Origin: Ilex aquifolium
Lineage: Eukaryota > Streptophyta > Magnoliopsida > Aquifoliales > Aquifoliaceae
Length of the DNA stretch: 64,000 nt
Direction: 5' to 3'
Assembly (NCBI GenBank): GCA_951799425.1
Contig: OX637402.1
Coordinates: 1,240,501-1,304,500, forward strand
Part shown: piece by piece, positions 22,046-34,319 of the stretch
Layout of the letters: every line of letters begins with the position of its first letter
How positions within the stretch are numbered: the stretch's first letter is position 1
Translations under genes and position numbers: made by a program
The notes under the pieces: generated by a model
Told to the model about the DNA's origin: nothing
The model's database searches: none
What the model saw: the letters and a program-made list of their open reading frames with translations, nothing else

Positions 22046-25015
22046 TGTGAAACCTCGGAAAATTTAAACTTTGATGAACAAGGGCAAAATGGTAAATTGC
22101 CACTCCGGCTGTAAAACTGAATTTTTCTAGAACTCGGATGACGAAACGGACTTCACCGTTGGATTCGTCTCGCAAAATCTAGTGGACATGTAAAATTTCG
22201 TCGAATTCCGAGATAGTCAGATTGTTCGCGTTTTACGAGGCGGTCGAGTCTCGGGTGACCCCCAAAAACGAAAATTTTGTTAAAATATGGAGAATTTGAA
22301 AATAATTTAAATAAAGTTCATATAAAATATTTTGAACTTGAACCGCGACGAAAATTAATCGTTTCGGGATTGAAACGGACCCGGAATTAAAAGGGACGTG
22401 TGACCAATTGTGGGCCAAGTATTCTATAATTATAAATAGGGTCAATTTTGGAGATATTTCAGCAGAAATATCCCCAAGGTCAGCTGGTCTCACACGTTGG
22501 AGAGAAAAGATAGAGAAAAAGGGTTTCCTCAAGCTTTCTCCGGCGATTTCTCCGGCAACCATCGCTCGGATTCCGTCGAGCTAGAAGAGAGAGTTGCTCT
22601 ACGCGACGAGGGCTACGTGTGGGTACCAAAAACAACAACTTTCACCGAAGGTGAAAAGATGGAAGTGTACGAAAATCAAGCTTCGAGTTGGTTTTCGGGT
22701 CTTGGGAGCTTCCTACGTCGTTCCTCACGCTACAAGAGGTAGGGGTTTCCTACTTTGGTTTATCCCTAACCTAGAATGTGTATTGGAAATGGGTAGGGTG
22801 TTAGAGGCCAATGACCTTTGCCTATTTTGATTTAATTGGTGAAAGCATGGATAGGTTGTTAAGAAAGTACACTTACCTATTGATGCAATTGGGGTAAACT
22901 AATTTTATCCTAAATTGTTTAATAGAAATTGCCTATAGGAATTTCTTGAGAGAAATTGAACAACTTATGTGATAACATGTTGTTTGCCTTGAAGGTGTTT
23001 GTTTAAATGCCTTGGTTGTGGAATTGGTTGTTATTCCAACGAAATTGTGATAACATGTTTAGATGAGTAGAGCTATGTGAAATTATGCACCAAGATGCCA
23101 ATATATGCTCCTTGATGTATTGACATGGTTAAGGAATTTGGTAGTTATATGTTATTGATATAATTGCCATGAATGTGAACATGTGAAACTATGAATTAAT
23201 TTTCCATATGGCATTCATATCATAAGGCACATGGCATGGATATGCAATGGTGCATTACATTGCATTGGCATGAAATCATTTATTTCATGGGTGAGTGCAT
23301 GGTTGACGTCGATATCCGGCATGGTAATTGACGCAAGGAGTAGTCCAAGTTGCATACATTGCATATGGGACATGGTGTGGCATCACATTCATGAGATGTT
23401 AGCATGGGTGTGGGTGTGTTAGTGCATGGGTATTGTACCACAATCTATGTGGTATTAAATGCATGTGGACATGAAAAGAGTTGCTCATTGGCGGCATAGC
23501 ATATTGGGCATAAGGTTGTGTCACATTCATGGGAGTCATTCATGAGTGTGGGTGCATGGTTCATTCAAACATCATTCTTGGTGGTTGAAGGGTGGGCTCG
23601 GGAAAGTTGGATTGAATATCCGACTGAGTCGCACTGTTGCATGATAAATTGGGTCGGGATGAGCAAGAAGAGGCATGGCGACCTCTCGGGTGAAAGACCC
23701 GGTGATTTGGAGGGTGCACTCCGATGGTATAAGAGTCCATAAAGTGTACTGGTGTGGAAGACCATTGGTAGGAGTCCATGAAGTTTCCGATCCCAAGAAA
23801 GACCCTAGCTTTGAAAATGTCATTTGATGTGAAACATAGATGACGACATTATTACACATTGGCATTGCATTGTGTTGAGGCAGCCGGGGAGGCTCGGATT
23901 GAGTTACATGGTTGAGTCTCATCTCACTTCATGTCATGTTAAACACATTGGCATTAGCATTGTGTTGTCGAGCTGGGAAGGGCTTGGGGTGAGTGCATAA
24001 ATAAGTCACATCTCATTTCATGTTGAGCCGGGGCGGACTCGGGTTGAGTACATGAGTCTCATCTCATTTTATGGGGTTTGGGTAGCCCGGGTTTAACATA
24101 CATGGCATTGACATGTAAAGGGAGTCGGAGTGGACTCGGGTTGGGTGCACATGGATGGGTCTCACCTCATTCATGGCATGACATTCTAGCATTACATCAT
24201 TTAATCATATTACTTGATGGAATGGTTATGGGAATTGTGGTTGTGCATGTGAACATTTCATATACATATAGGTTGAGGAGTAGCCCTTGTAGGATTTACT
24301 CTACTGGGTGTTGGCTCACCCTATACGGGAAACAATTTCAGGTGTCGGGTTTACAACGGCGATTGGCTCCCATGGAGAGCATCAAGGGTGAAGGGGGCCT
24401 ATGTGTGGCCTTACCTCAAGATTTTGTAAACCTTTTGTTTTAAAATGGTTTATGACATGTAAATATTGTGATCATATTTGAATACTTATAATAGAACCTT
24501 GTAGAGATCATGTATAATGTAAGAAACTTTGTTATACATGTTTTGGGTGACCTTGGGAAGGTTTGAAATGAGTTGGAAATGAAAAACAGGTAAAAAGGGC
24601 AATTCTGGGCCAGGCGTACCGGTACGCGTACCGGTACGGTGAGGTCCAGAAGGCGTAGCGTACCGGTACGCGTACCGGTACGGTCAGGTCCAGTAGGCGT
24701 AGCGTACCGGTACGCGTACCGGTACGCTCTCCAAAATTCAGAATTTTTTTTATTTTCTATTTCTTTTGCCAAGTCTTTGGGCTATGTTTTCCTCCCTTCT
24801 AATGTTACAAATGGATAATAAGGGGATACCAATGGTGGTATATTGGATCTCGGATAGGTCAACCAACCGAAAGAAATTGGACTTGTATTTTTTTTTTATC
24901 CCGGTAAAAGGAATGTGGTGCCGTGGTATCGGGTTAAGCGACATCCACGGGTATTTCCGCGGGTTGACGGGTTGTCAACGGTTAATACAGGACCCCCGAA
25001 AATCGGGGTGTCACA
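22046..25015 (+). repeat. Array LTR 1 (2970 bp)
   Basis: TG...CA boundaries with TATAAATA at 22431-22438 marking the likely promoter, so U3 is about 400 bp and R/U5 about 2.5 kb. I count about eight substitutions and two indels relative to LTR 2. All lie in the first 575 bp; the rest matches LTR 3. Confidence 0.88.
24614..24727 (+). repeat. Palindromic GTACCGGTAC cluster in array LTR
   Basis: Six copies of the 10-bp palindrome start at 24616, 24628, 24660, 24672, 24704 and 24716. They are pairs 12 bp apart within a 44-bp tandem unit repeated about 2.6 times. The unit also carries 'aggtccag(a/t)aggcg'. The same cluster lies at the equivalent site of LTR 2 (near 28713-28826). In LTR 3 only the first unit and half of the next palindrome remain. 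Confidence 0.9.
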
Positions 25016-26148
25016 GTTTGGTATCAGAGCCTAGGTATACGATTACCTAGGGCTTGAGGGAAATGGGTTTACACCATTGCATTCCATGTGCATTCATGTT
25101 ATGTGTTTTATTTGTTACATGATTATGTGTGCTACATGATTATGTGTTATGTGTAAATTGTATACATGGTAAAATGTATATGGAAAAGAGGAACATTAGG
25201 GTTAGAAAACATAACCTTGGGAGTTCGAAAAAGAATGAATGGGATAGTTCATGGGTTAAATGTCTACCAGTGAGACGGTGAGGGAATTCTCCTTGTTTTG
25301 AACTTGGTTCCTACATTGGGATATTAAGTTATTGTCCTATGACAATTTAACTTCAGTAAGGGAATGGGCTCAGAGATTGTAATCTTGGAAGAGCCATTGT
25401 TTGTGAGTTCTCTCCTAAGAACTAGGGTGAGTACTAAATGGGTATGTCTGGAATGTGAGCTAGGATTCTTGGGGATTTTACTCCACGGACATGTTAGAAT
25501 TTGATGTCATCCTTGGGATGGACGGATTGACGGCACACTGAGTCGTCAGTGATTGTGATCGTCAGCGGGTCACTGTTTACACCTCGGAGTGTGTATGTTT
25601 TAAGTTTTAGGAGAAACGCATGACGTTTTACCTCAAGTAAAGTATGAATTCAGTTGGTACGGGCACTTGGTGGGTTAGCTAGCAAGCTTTACCCTAGGGA
25701 ACGAGGTGAGACAGGAATTTAGTCCACCTCAGATGTTTAGGAGCTTACGAATGTTGTCTCCACGTAGGGATGTAGACTTCAGTGTTAAGTTACACCCCGG
25801 TATGTTGTCTACTCTATGGCTCCTCATAGAATGACATGGGTAGAGTTGTGAGAACTCTAGTTTGAATAAGAACTTCACTACCGAATGCTTCGCCTTGGGA
25901 TGCTTCGGTACTATTGTCAAATTACAGAGGAGGTTAATTTATCTCCTATTCTAGTAGTTCCGGAATGGGACAGAGGTACACGGGATATGTGGTGCCTTTA
26001 CGAACAGACTTGATTGCGTTTAGAACCTAGTCCGGGAGAGAGACGGATACATGTGGGACAGTTTAGACTGTATTTTTGTAGCACGTGTAGTTGAATGCGC
26101 ATGTGGGTGTGAATTTCGGGGACGAAATTCTTTTAATGGGGGGAAGAA
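25016..26148 (+). pseudogene. Array internal region 1: PBS, deleted pol remnant, PPT
   Basis: The PBS TGGTATCAGAGC is at 25019-25030. The middle encodes cognates of the chromovirus at 39622-64000: FDVILGMDGLTAH (protease end), RDVDFSVKLHPG (RT start), then a decayed match to the [18 protein letters not shown] motif. The RT catalytic core is missing, and sequence jumps to a decayed SPILVVPE match to the RNase H start. No gag, RT active site or integrase remains. The PPT is at 26138-26148. The region would provide only cis signals. Confidence 0.85.
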
Positions 26149-29114
26149 TGTGAAACTCCGGAAAATTTAAACTTTGATGAACAAGGGCAAAATGGTAAAT
26201 TGCCACTCCGGCTGTAAAACTGAATTTTTCTAGAACTCGGATGACGAAACGGACTTCACCGTTGGATTCGTCTCGCAAAATCTAGTGGACATGTAAAATT
26301 TCGTCGAATTCCGAGATAGTCGGATTTTTCGCGTTTTACGAGGCGGTCGAGTCTCGGGTGACCCCAAAAACGAAAATTTTGTTAAAATATGGAGAATTTG
26401 AAAATAATTTAAATAAAGTTCATATAAAATATTTTGAACTTGAACCGGGACGAAAATTAATCGTTTCGGGATTGAAACGGACCCGGAATTAAAAGGGACG
26501 TGTGGCCAATTGTGGGCCAAGTATTCTATAATCATAAATAGGGTCAATTTTGGAGATATTTCAGCAGAAATATCCCCAAGGTCAGCTGGTCTCACACGTT
26601 GGAGAGAAAAGATAGAGAAAAAGGGTTTCCTCAAGCTTTCTCCGGCGATTTCTCCGGCGATTTCTCGGATTCCGTCGAGCTAGAAGAGAGAGTTGCTCTA
26701 CGCGACAAGGGCTACGTGTGGGTACCAAAAACAACAACTTTCACCGAAGGTGAAAAGATGGAAGTGTACGAAAATCAAGCTTCGAGTTGGTTTTCGGGTC
26801 TTGGGAGCTTCCTACGTCGTTCCTCACGCTACAAGAGGTAGGGGTTTCCTACTTTGGTTTATCCCTAACCTAGAATGTGTATTGGAAATGGGTAGGGTGT
26901 TAGAGGCCAATGACCTTTGCCTATTTTGATTTAATTGGTGAAAGCATGGATAGGTTGTTAAGAAAGTACACTTACCTATTGATGCAATTGGGGTAAACTA
27001 ATTTTATCCTAAATTGTTTAATAGAAATTGCCTATAGGAATTTCTTGAGAGAAATTGAACAACTTATGTGATAACATGTTGTTTGCCTTGAAGGTGTTTG
27101 TTTAAATGCCTTGGTTGTGGAATTGGTTGTTATTCCAACGAAATTGTGATAACATGTTTAGATGAGTAGAGCTATGTGAAATTATGCACCAAGATGCCAA
27201 TATATGCTCCTTGATGTATTGACATGGTTAAGGAATTTGGTAGTTATATGTTATTGATATAATTGCCATGAATGTGAACATGTGAAACTATGAATTAATT
27301 TTCCATATGGCATTCATATCATAAGGCACATGGCATGGATATGCAATGGTGCATTACATTGCATTGGCATGAAATCATTTATTTCATGGGTGAGTGCATG
27401 GTTGACGTCGATATCCGGCATGGTAATTGACGCAAGGAGTAGTCCAAGTTGCATACATTGCATATGGGACATGGTGTGGCATCACATTCATGAGATGTTA
27501 GCATGGGTGTGGGTGTGTTAGTGCATGGGTATTGTACCACAATCTATGTGGTATTAAATGCATGTGGACATGAAAAGAGTTGCTCATTGGCGGCATAGCA
27601 TATTGGGCATAAGGTTGTGTCACATTCATGGGAGTCATTCATGAGTGTGGGTGCATGGTTCATTCAAACATCATTCTTGGTGGTTGAAGGGTGGACTCGG
27701 GAAAGTTGGATTGAATATCCGACTGAGTCGCACTGTTGCATGATAAATTGGGTCGGGATGAGCAAGAAGAGGCATGACGACCTCTCGGGTGAAAGACCCG
27801 GTGATTTGGAGGGTGCACTCCGATGGTATAAGAGTCCATAAAGTGTACTGGTGTGGAAGACCATTGGTAGGAGTCCATGAAGTTTCCGATCCCAAGAAAG
27901 ACCCTAGCTTTGAAAATGTCATTTGATGTGAAACATAGATGACGACATTATTACACATTGGCATTGCATTGTGTTGAGGCAGCCGGGGAGGCTCGGATTG
28001 AGTTACATGGTTGAGTCTCATCTCACTTCATGTCATGTTAAACACATTGGCATTAGCATTGTGTTGTCGAGCTGGGAAGGGCTTGGGGTGAGTGCATAAA
28101 TAAGTCACATCTCATTTCATGTTGAGCCGGGGCGGACTCGGGTTGAGTACATGAGTCTCATCTCATTTTATGGGGTTTGGGTAGCCCGGGTTTAACATAC
28201 ATGGCATTGACATGTAAAGGGAGTCGGAGTGGACTCGGGTTGGGTGCACATGGATGGGTCTCACCTCATTCATGGCATGACATTCTAGCATTACATCATT
28301 TAATCATATTACTTGATGGAATGGTTATGGGAATTGTGGTTGTGCATGTGAACATTTCATATACATATAGGTTGAGGAGTAGCCCTTGTAGGATTTACTC
28401 TACTGGGTGTTGGCTCACCCTATACGGGAAACAATTTCAGGTGTCGGGTTTACAACGGCGATTGGCTCCCATGGAGAGCATCAAGGGTGAAGGGGGCCTA
28501 TGTGTGGCCTTACCTCAAGATTTTGTAAACCTTTTGTTTTAAAATGGTTTATGACATGTAAATATTGTGATCATATTTGAATACTTATAATAGAACCTTG
28601 TAGAGATCATGTATAATGTAAGAAACTTTGTTATACATGTTTTGGGTGACCTTGGGAAGGTTTGAAATGAGTTGGAAATGAAAAACAGGTAAAAAGGGCA
28701 ATTCTGGGCCAGGCGTACCGGTACGCGTACCGGTACGGTGAGGTCCAGAAGGCGTAGCGTACCGGTACGCGTACCGGTACGGTCAGGTCCAGTAGGCGTA
28801 GCGTACCGGTACGCGTACCGGTACGCTCTCCAAAATTCAGAATTTTTTTTATTTTCTATTTCTTTTGCCAAGTCTTTGGGCTATGTTTTCCTCCCTTCTA
28901 ATGTTACAAATGGATAATAAGGGGATACCAATGGTGGTATATTGGATCTCGGATAGGTCAACCAACCGAAAGAAATTGGACTTGTATTTTTTTTTTATCC
29001 CGGTAAAAGGAATGTGGTGCCGTGGTATCGGGTTAAGCGACATCCACGGGTATTTCCGCGGGTTGACGGGTTGTCAACGGTTAATACAGGACCCCCGAAA
29101 ATCGGGGTGTCACA
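26149..29114 (+). repeat. Array LTR 2 (2966 bp)
   Basis: Full LTR between the two internal regions. It differs from LTRs 1 and 3 by A instead of G at 27695 and 27777, and shares its first 575 bp with LTR 3. It carries the GTACCGGTAC cluster near 28713-28826. Confidence 0.9.
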
Positions 29115-30247
29115 GTTTGGTATCAGAGCCTAGGTATACGATTACCTAGGGCTTGAGGGAAATGGGTTTACACCATTGCATTCCATGTGCATTCATGTTA
29201 TGTGTTTTATTTGTTACATGATTATGTGTGCTACATGATTATGTGTTATGTGTAAATTGTATACATGGTAAAATGTATATGGAAAAGAGGAACATTAGGG
29301 TTAGAAAACATAACCTTGGGAGTTCGAAAAAGAATGAATGGGATAGTTCATGGGTTAAATGTCTACCAGTGAGACGGTGAGGGAATTCTCCTTGTTTTGA
29401 ACTTGGTTCCTACATTGGGATATTAAGTTATTGTCCTATGACAATTTAACTTCAGTAAGGGAATGGGCTCAGAGATTGTAATCTTGGAAGAGCCATTGTT
29501 TGTGAGTTCTCTCCTAAGAACTAGGGTGAGTACTAAATGGGTATGTCTGGAATGTGAGCTAGGATTCTTGGGGATTTTACTCCACGGACATGTTAGAATT
29601 TGATGTCATCCTTGGGATGGACGGATTGACGGCACACTGAGTCGTCAGTGATTGTGATCGTCAGCGGGTCACTGTTTACACCTCGGAGTGTGTATGTTTT
29701 AAGTTTTAGGAGAAACGCATGACGTTTTACCTCAAGTAAAGTATGAATTCAGTTGGTACGGGCACTTGGTGGGTTAGCTAGCAAGCTTTACCCTAGGGAA
29801 CGAGGTGAGACAGGAATTTAGTCCACCTCAGATGTTTAGGAGCTTACGAATGTTGTCTCCACGTAGGGATGTAGACTTCAGTGTTAAGTTACACCCCGGT
29901 ATGTTGTCTACTCTATGGCTCCTCATAGAATGACATGGGTAGAGTTGTGAGAACTCTAGTTTGAATAAGAACTTCACTACCGAATGCTTCGCCTTGGGAT
30001 GCTTCGGTACTATTGTCAAATTACAGAGGAGGTTAATTTATCTCCTATTCTAGTAGTTCCGGAATGGGACAGAGGTACACGGGATATGTGGTGCCTTTAC
30101 GAACAGACTTGATTGCGTTTAGAACCTAGTCCGGGAGAGAGACGGATACATGTGGGACAGTTTAGACTGTATTTTTGTAGCACGTGTAGTTGAATGCGCA
30201 TGTGGGTGTGAATTTCGGGGACGAAATTCTTTTAATGGGGGGAAGAA
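29115..30247 (+). pseudogene. Array internal region 2
   Basis: A 1133-bp copy of 25016-26148, with the same PBS, pol deletion and polypurine tract. I saw no differences between the two copies by eye. Confidence 0.88.
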
Positions 30248-32862
30248 TGTGAAACTCCGGAAAATTTAAACTTTGATGAACAAGGGCAAAATGGTAAATT
30301 GCCACTCCGGCTGTAAAACTGAATTTTTCTAGAACTCGGATGACGAAACGGACTTCACCGTTGGATTCGTCTCGCAAAATCTAGTGGACATGTAAAATTT
30401 CGTCGAATTCCGAGATAGTCGGATTTTTCGCGTTTTACGAGGCGGTCGAGTCTCGGGTGACCCCAAAAACGAAAATTTTGTTAAAATATGGAGAATTTGA
30501 AAATAATTTAAATAAAGTTCATATAAAATATTTTGAACTTGAACCGGGACGAAAATTAATCGTTTCGGGATTGAAACGGACCCGGAATTAAAAGGGACGT
30601 GTGGCCAATTGTGGGCCAAGTATTCTATAATCATAAATAGGGTCAATTTTGGAGATATTTCAGCAGAAATATCCCCAAGGTCAGCTGGTCTCACACGTTG
30701 GAGAGAAAAGATAGAGAAAAAGGGTTTCCTCAAGCTTTCTCCGGCGATTTCTCCGGCGATTTCTCGGATTCCGTCGAGCTAGAAGAGAGAGTTGCTCTAC
30801 GCGACAAGGGCTACGTGTGGGTACCAAAAACAACAACTTTCACCGAAGGTGAAAAGATGGAAGTGTACGAAAATCAAGCTTCGAGTTGGTTTTCGGGTCT
30901 TGGGAGCTTCCTACGTCGTTCCTCACGCTACAAGAGGTAGGGGTTTCCTACTTTGGTTTATCCCTAACCTAGAATGTGTATTGGAAATGGGTAGGGTGTT
31001 AGAGGCCAATGACCTTTGCCTATTTTGATTTAATTGGTGAAAGCATGGATAGGTTGTTAAGAAAGTACACTTACCTATTGATGCAATTGGGGTAAACTAA
31101 TTTTATCCTAAATTGTTTAATAGAAATTGCCTATAGGAATTTCTTGAGAGAAATTGAACAACTTATGTGATAACATGTTGTTTGCCTTGAAGGTGTTTGT
31201 TTAAATGCCTTGGTTGTGGAATTGGTTGTTATTCCAACGAAATTGTGATAACATGTTTAGATGAGTAGAGCTATGTGAAATTATGCACCAAGATGCCAAT
31301 ATATGCTCCTTGATGTATTGACATGGTTAAGGAATTTGGTAGTTATATGTTATTGATATAATTGCCATGAATGTGAACATGTGAAACTATGAATTAATTT
31401 TCCATATGGCATTCATATCATAAGGCACATGGCATGGATATGCAATGGTGCATTACATTGCATTGGCATGAAATCATTTATTTCATGGGTGAGTGCATGG
31501 TTGACGTCGATATCCGGCATGGTAATTGACGCAAGGAGTAGTCCAAGTTGCATACATTGCATATGGGACATGGTGTGGCATCACATTCATGAGATGTTAG
31601 CATGGGTGTGGGTGTGTTAGTGCATGGGTATTGTACCACAATCTATGTGGTATTAAATGCATGTGGACATGAAAAGAGTTGCTCATTGGCGGCATAGCAT
31701 ATTGGGCATAAGGTTGTGTCACATTCATGGGAGTCATTCATGAGTGTGGGTGCATGGTTCATTCAAACATCATTCTTGGTGGTTGAAGGGTGGGCTCGGG
31801 AAAGTTGGATTGAATATCCGACTGAGTCGCACTGTTGCATGATAAATTGGGTCGGGATGAGCAAGAAGAGGCATGGCGACCTCTCGGGTGAAAGACCCGG
31901 TGATTTGGAGGGTGCACTCCGATGGTATAAGAGTCCATAAAGTGTACTGGTGTGGAAGACCATTGGTAGGAGTCCATGAAGTTTCCGATCCCAAGAAAGA
32001 CCCTAGCTTTGAAAATGTCATTTGATGTGAAACATAGATGACGACATTATTACACATTGGCATTGCATTGTGTTGAGGCAGCCGGGGAGGCTCGGATTGA
32101 GTTACATGGTTGAGTCTCATCTCACTTCATGTCATGTTAAACACATTGGCATTAGCATTGTGTTGTCGAGCTGGGAAGGGCTTGGGGTGAGTGCATAAAT
32201 AAGTCACATCTCATTTCATGTTGAGCCGGGGCGGACTCGGGTTGAGTACATGAGTCTCATCTCATTTTATGGGGTTTGGGTAGCCCGGGTTTAACATACA
32301 TGGCATTGACATGTAAAGGGAGTCGGAGTGGACTCGGGTTGGGTGCACATGGATGGGTCTCACCTCATTCATGGCATGACATTCTAGCATTACATCATTT
32401 AATCATATTACTTGATGGAATGGTTATGGGAATTGTGGTTGTGCATGTGAACATTTCATATACATATAGGTTGAGGAGTAGCCCTTGTAGGATTTACTCT
32501 ACTGGGTGTTGGCTCACCCTATACGGGAAACAATTTCAGGTGTCGGGTTTACAACGGCGATTGGCTCCCATGGAGAGCATCAAGGGTGAAGGGGGCCTAT
32601 GTGTGGCCTTACCTCAAGATTTTGTAAACCTTTTGTTTTAAAATGGTTTATGACATGTAAATATTGTGATCATATTTGAATACTTATAATAGAACCTTGT
32701 AGAGATCATGTATAATGTAAGAAACTTTGTTATACATGTTTTGGGTGACCTTGGGAAGGTTTGAAATGAGTTGGAAATGAAAAACAGGTAAAAAGGGCAA
32801 TTCTGGGCCAGGCGTACCGGTACGCGTACCGGTACGGTGAGGTCCAGAAGGCGTAGCGTACC
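30248..32862 (+). repeat. Array LTR 3, truncated
   Basis: Matches LTR 2 for 2615 bp. It then stops inside the second GCGTACCGGTACGC palindrome, exactly at its centre (GCGTACC), and joins minus-strand LTR sequence. About 350 bp of the LTR, including the PBS-side end, are missing. Confidence 0.9.
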
Positions 32863-33359
32863 ATATTTCTTAACCATGTTCAAATTCACAACTTAATTCA
32901 CAACTTAGCATGTTCAAATTCTAATTTAATTCACAACTTAGCATGTTCAAATTCATGGCAATTATATCAATAGCATATAACTACCATATTTCTTAACCAT
33001 GTCAATACATCAAAGAGCATATATTGACATATCATAGTGCATAAGTTCACGTACCTCAACACACTTAAACATGTTATTTCAATTTCATTGAATAACAACA
33101 TTTATATCAACCAAGACATTTAATCAAACACCTTCAAGGCAAACAACATGGTAGCACATATTATGCCCAATTTTCACGTAGCTTTCACATAATTCAAGAA
33201 ATCCCAATAGGCAATTTCTACATACTCATTTAGGATAGAATCATTTTACCTAAATTCCACCAATGGGCAAGTGAAATTTTCTAACAAACTACCAATTTAC
33301 CTCATTATTCCATAACCATATACATATAAATATATGTATACATAGGGCAATATATATAG

Positions 33360-33431
<72 letters not shown>

Positions 33432-34319
33432 CCAGCCCATTTATCATAGACATTTCTAGGTAAGAAATCAACCCAAGTAGGAGAACCCCTACCTCTTGTA
33501 GCGTGAGAATCCCGTAGGAAGCTCCCAAGACCCGAAAACCCAACTCGAAGCTTGATTTTTCCAAATCCCGATTTTTCACCTTCGGTGAAAATCTTCATTT
33601 TTGGTACCCACGCGTAGCCCTCGTCGACGTGATCACTTCTCCCTTCTAGCTCGACGGAATCCGAGCAAAGAAATACAACTCGAATCTTGATTTTCGTACA
33701 CCCCCACCCGTTCACCTTCGGTGAAACTTGTTGTTTTTGGTACCCACGCGTAGCCCTCGTCGCGTAGATGAATTTTGCCTTTTGAATCGACGAATTCCGA
33801 CGGACGGAACTCCCGGAATCGGAGCGGGAAGCTTGGAGATCAAAATTTTTCTTTCTCTTTTCTCCCCAACGTCCAGCACTGAAGACACACTGGTTTTGAG
33901 TGATTTTTTGGCTAAAAAATCAGATATTTGCCGATATTTATAGTCGCAAATGAGCGGTCCACATCGCACCGCATATTTTCGACTTTCGGGTCTGTTTTTC
34001 GTCCCGAAACGATTCATTAAGTCCAAATTAATTTTATTGGAACTTTAATCCAATTATAAGGAAATTTTATAAAATCCATTATTGGGGACCTTTAAAATTA
34101 CATTCGCCACGCAGTCGCCTCGAACGACGTGCAAAAATCCGACTATCTCGGAATTCGACGAAATTTCTATTGATTACTAGATTTCGCGTTGCGAATCCAA
34201 TGGCGCACTCCGTTTCCTCATCCGAGGTCTAGAACATGATTATTTCAAATACGCATAAGGGTGGAGAATTACCATTTTGCCCTTTTTCGGAAAAAGTTCA
34301 AATTTTCCCGGGTTTTACA
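32863..34319 (-). repeat. Second portion of the split 3' LTR
   Basis: Corresponds to about 37150-38490 of the partner LTR and ends GGGTTTTACA. Relative to that partner about 150 bp are missing at the break. The first 75 bp are scrambled: 'aattcacaactta' and 'catgttcaaattc' are repeated three times, and 'accatatttcttaaccatg' is out of place. A 12-bp deletion occurs near 34020. Confidence 0.85.
33364..33432. repeat. (AT)n microsatellite
   Basis: A long AT dinucleotide run inside the LTR; the partner LTR has only a short run at 37573-37590. The tyrosine-isoleucine ORFs predicted across it are artefacts. Confidence 0.95.

Larger units (their letters stand above)
22046..32862 (+). mobile_element. 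Tandem LTR-internal-LTR-internal-LTR array (period about 4.1 kb)
   Basis: LTR starts at 22046, 26149 and 30248 are separated by 4103 and 4099 bp. Each LTR ends GGGGTGTCACA and is followed by the iMet-type PBS TGGTATCAGAGC. Each internal region is 1133 bp and ends in the polypurine tract GGGGGGAAGAA. The two internal copies and the 3' 2.4 kb of the LTRs look essentially identical. The third LTR is cut at 32862. This arrangement arises from unequal LTR recombination or tandem duplication, and is not a normal single insertion. An assembly error over near-identical repeats would look the same. Confidence 0.9.

Noticed and set aside
24078..24443. A 121-codon ORF conserved in three places (also 28177-28542 and 32276-32641)
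   Set aside because: It is conserved only because the LTR is tandemly repeated; it has no domain, lies within R/U5, and the other LTR subfamilies do not keep it.
22046..32862. Centromeric or other satellite array
   Set aside because: Only 2.6 units, each with LTR, PBS and PPT borders; this is a duplicated retroelement, not a satellite.
33289..33715. ORFs rich in Tyr-Ile
   Set aside because: Translation of an (AT)n microsatellite.
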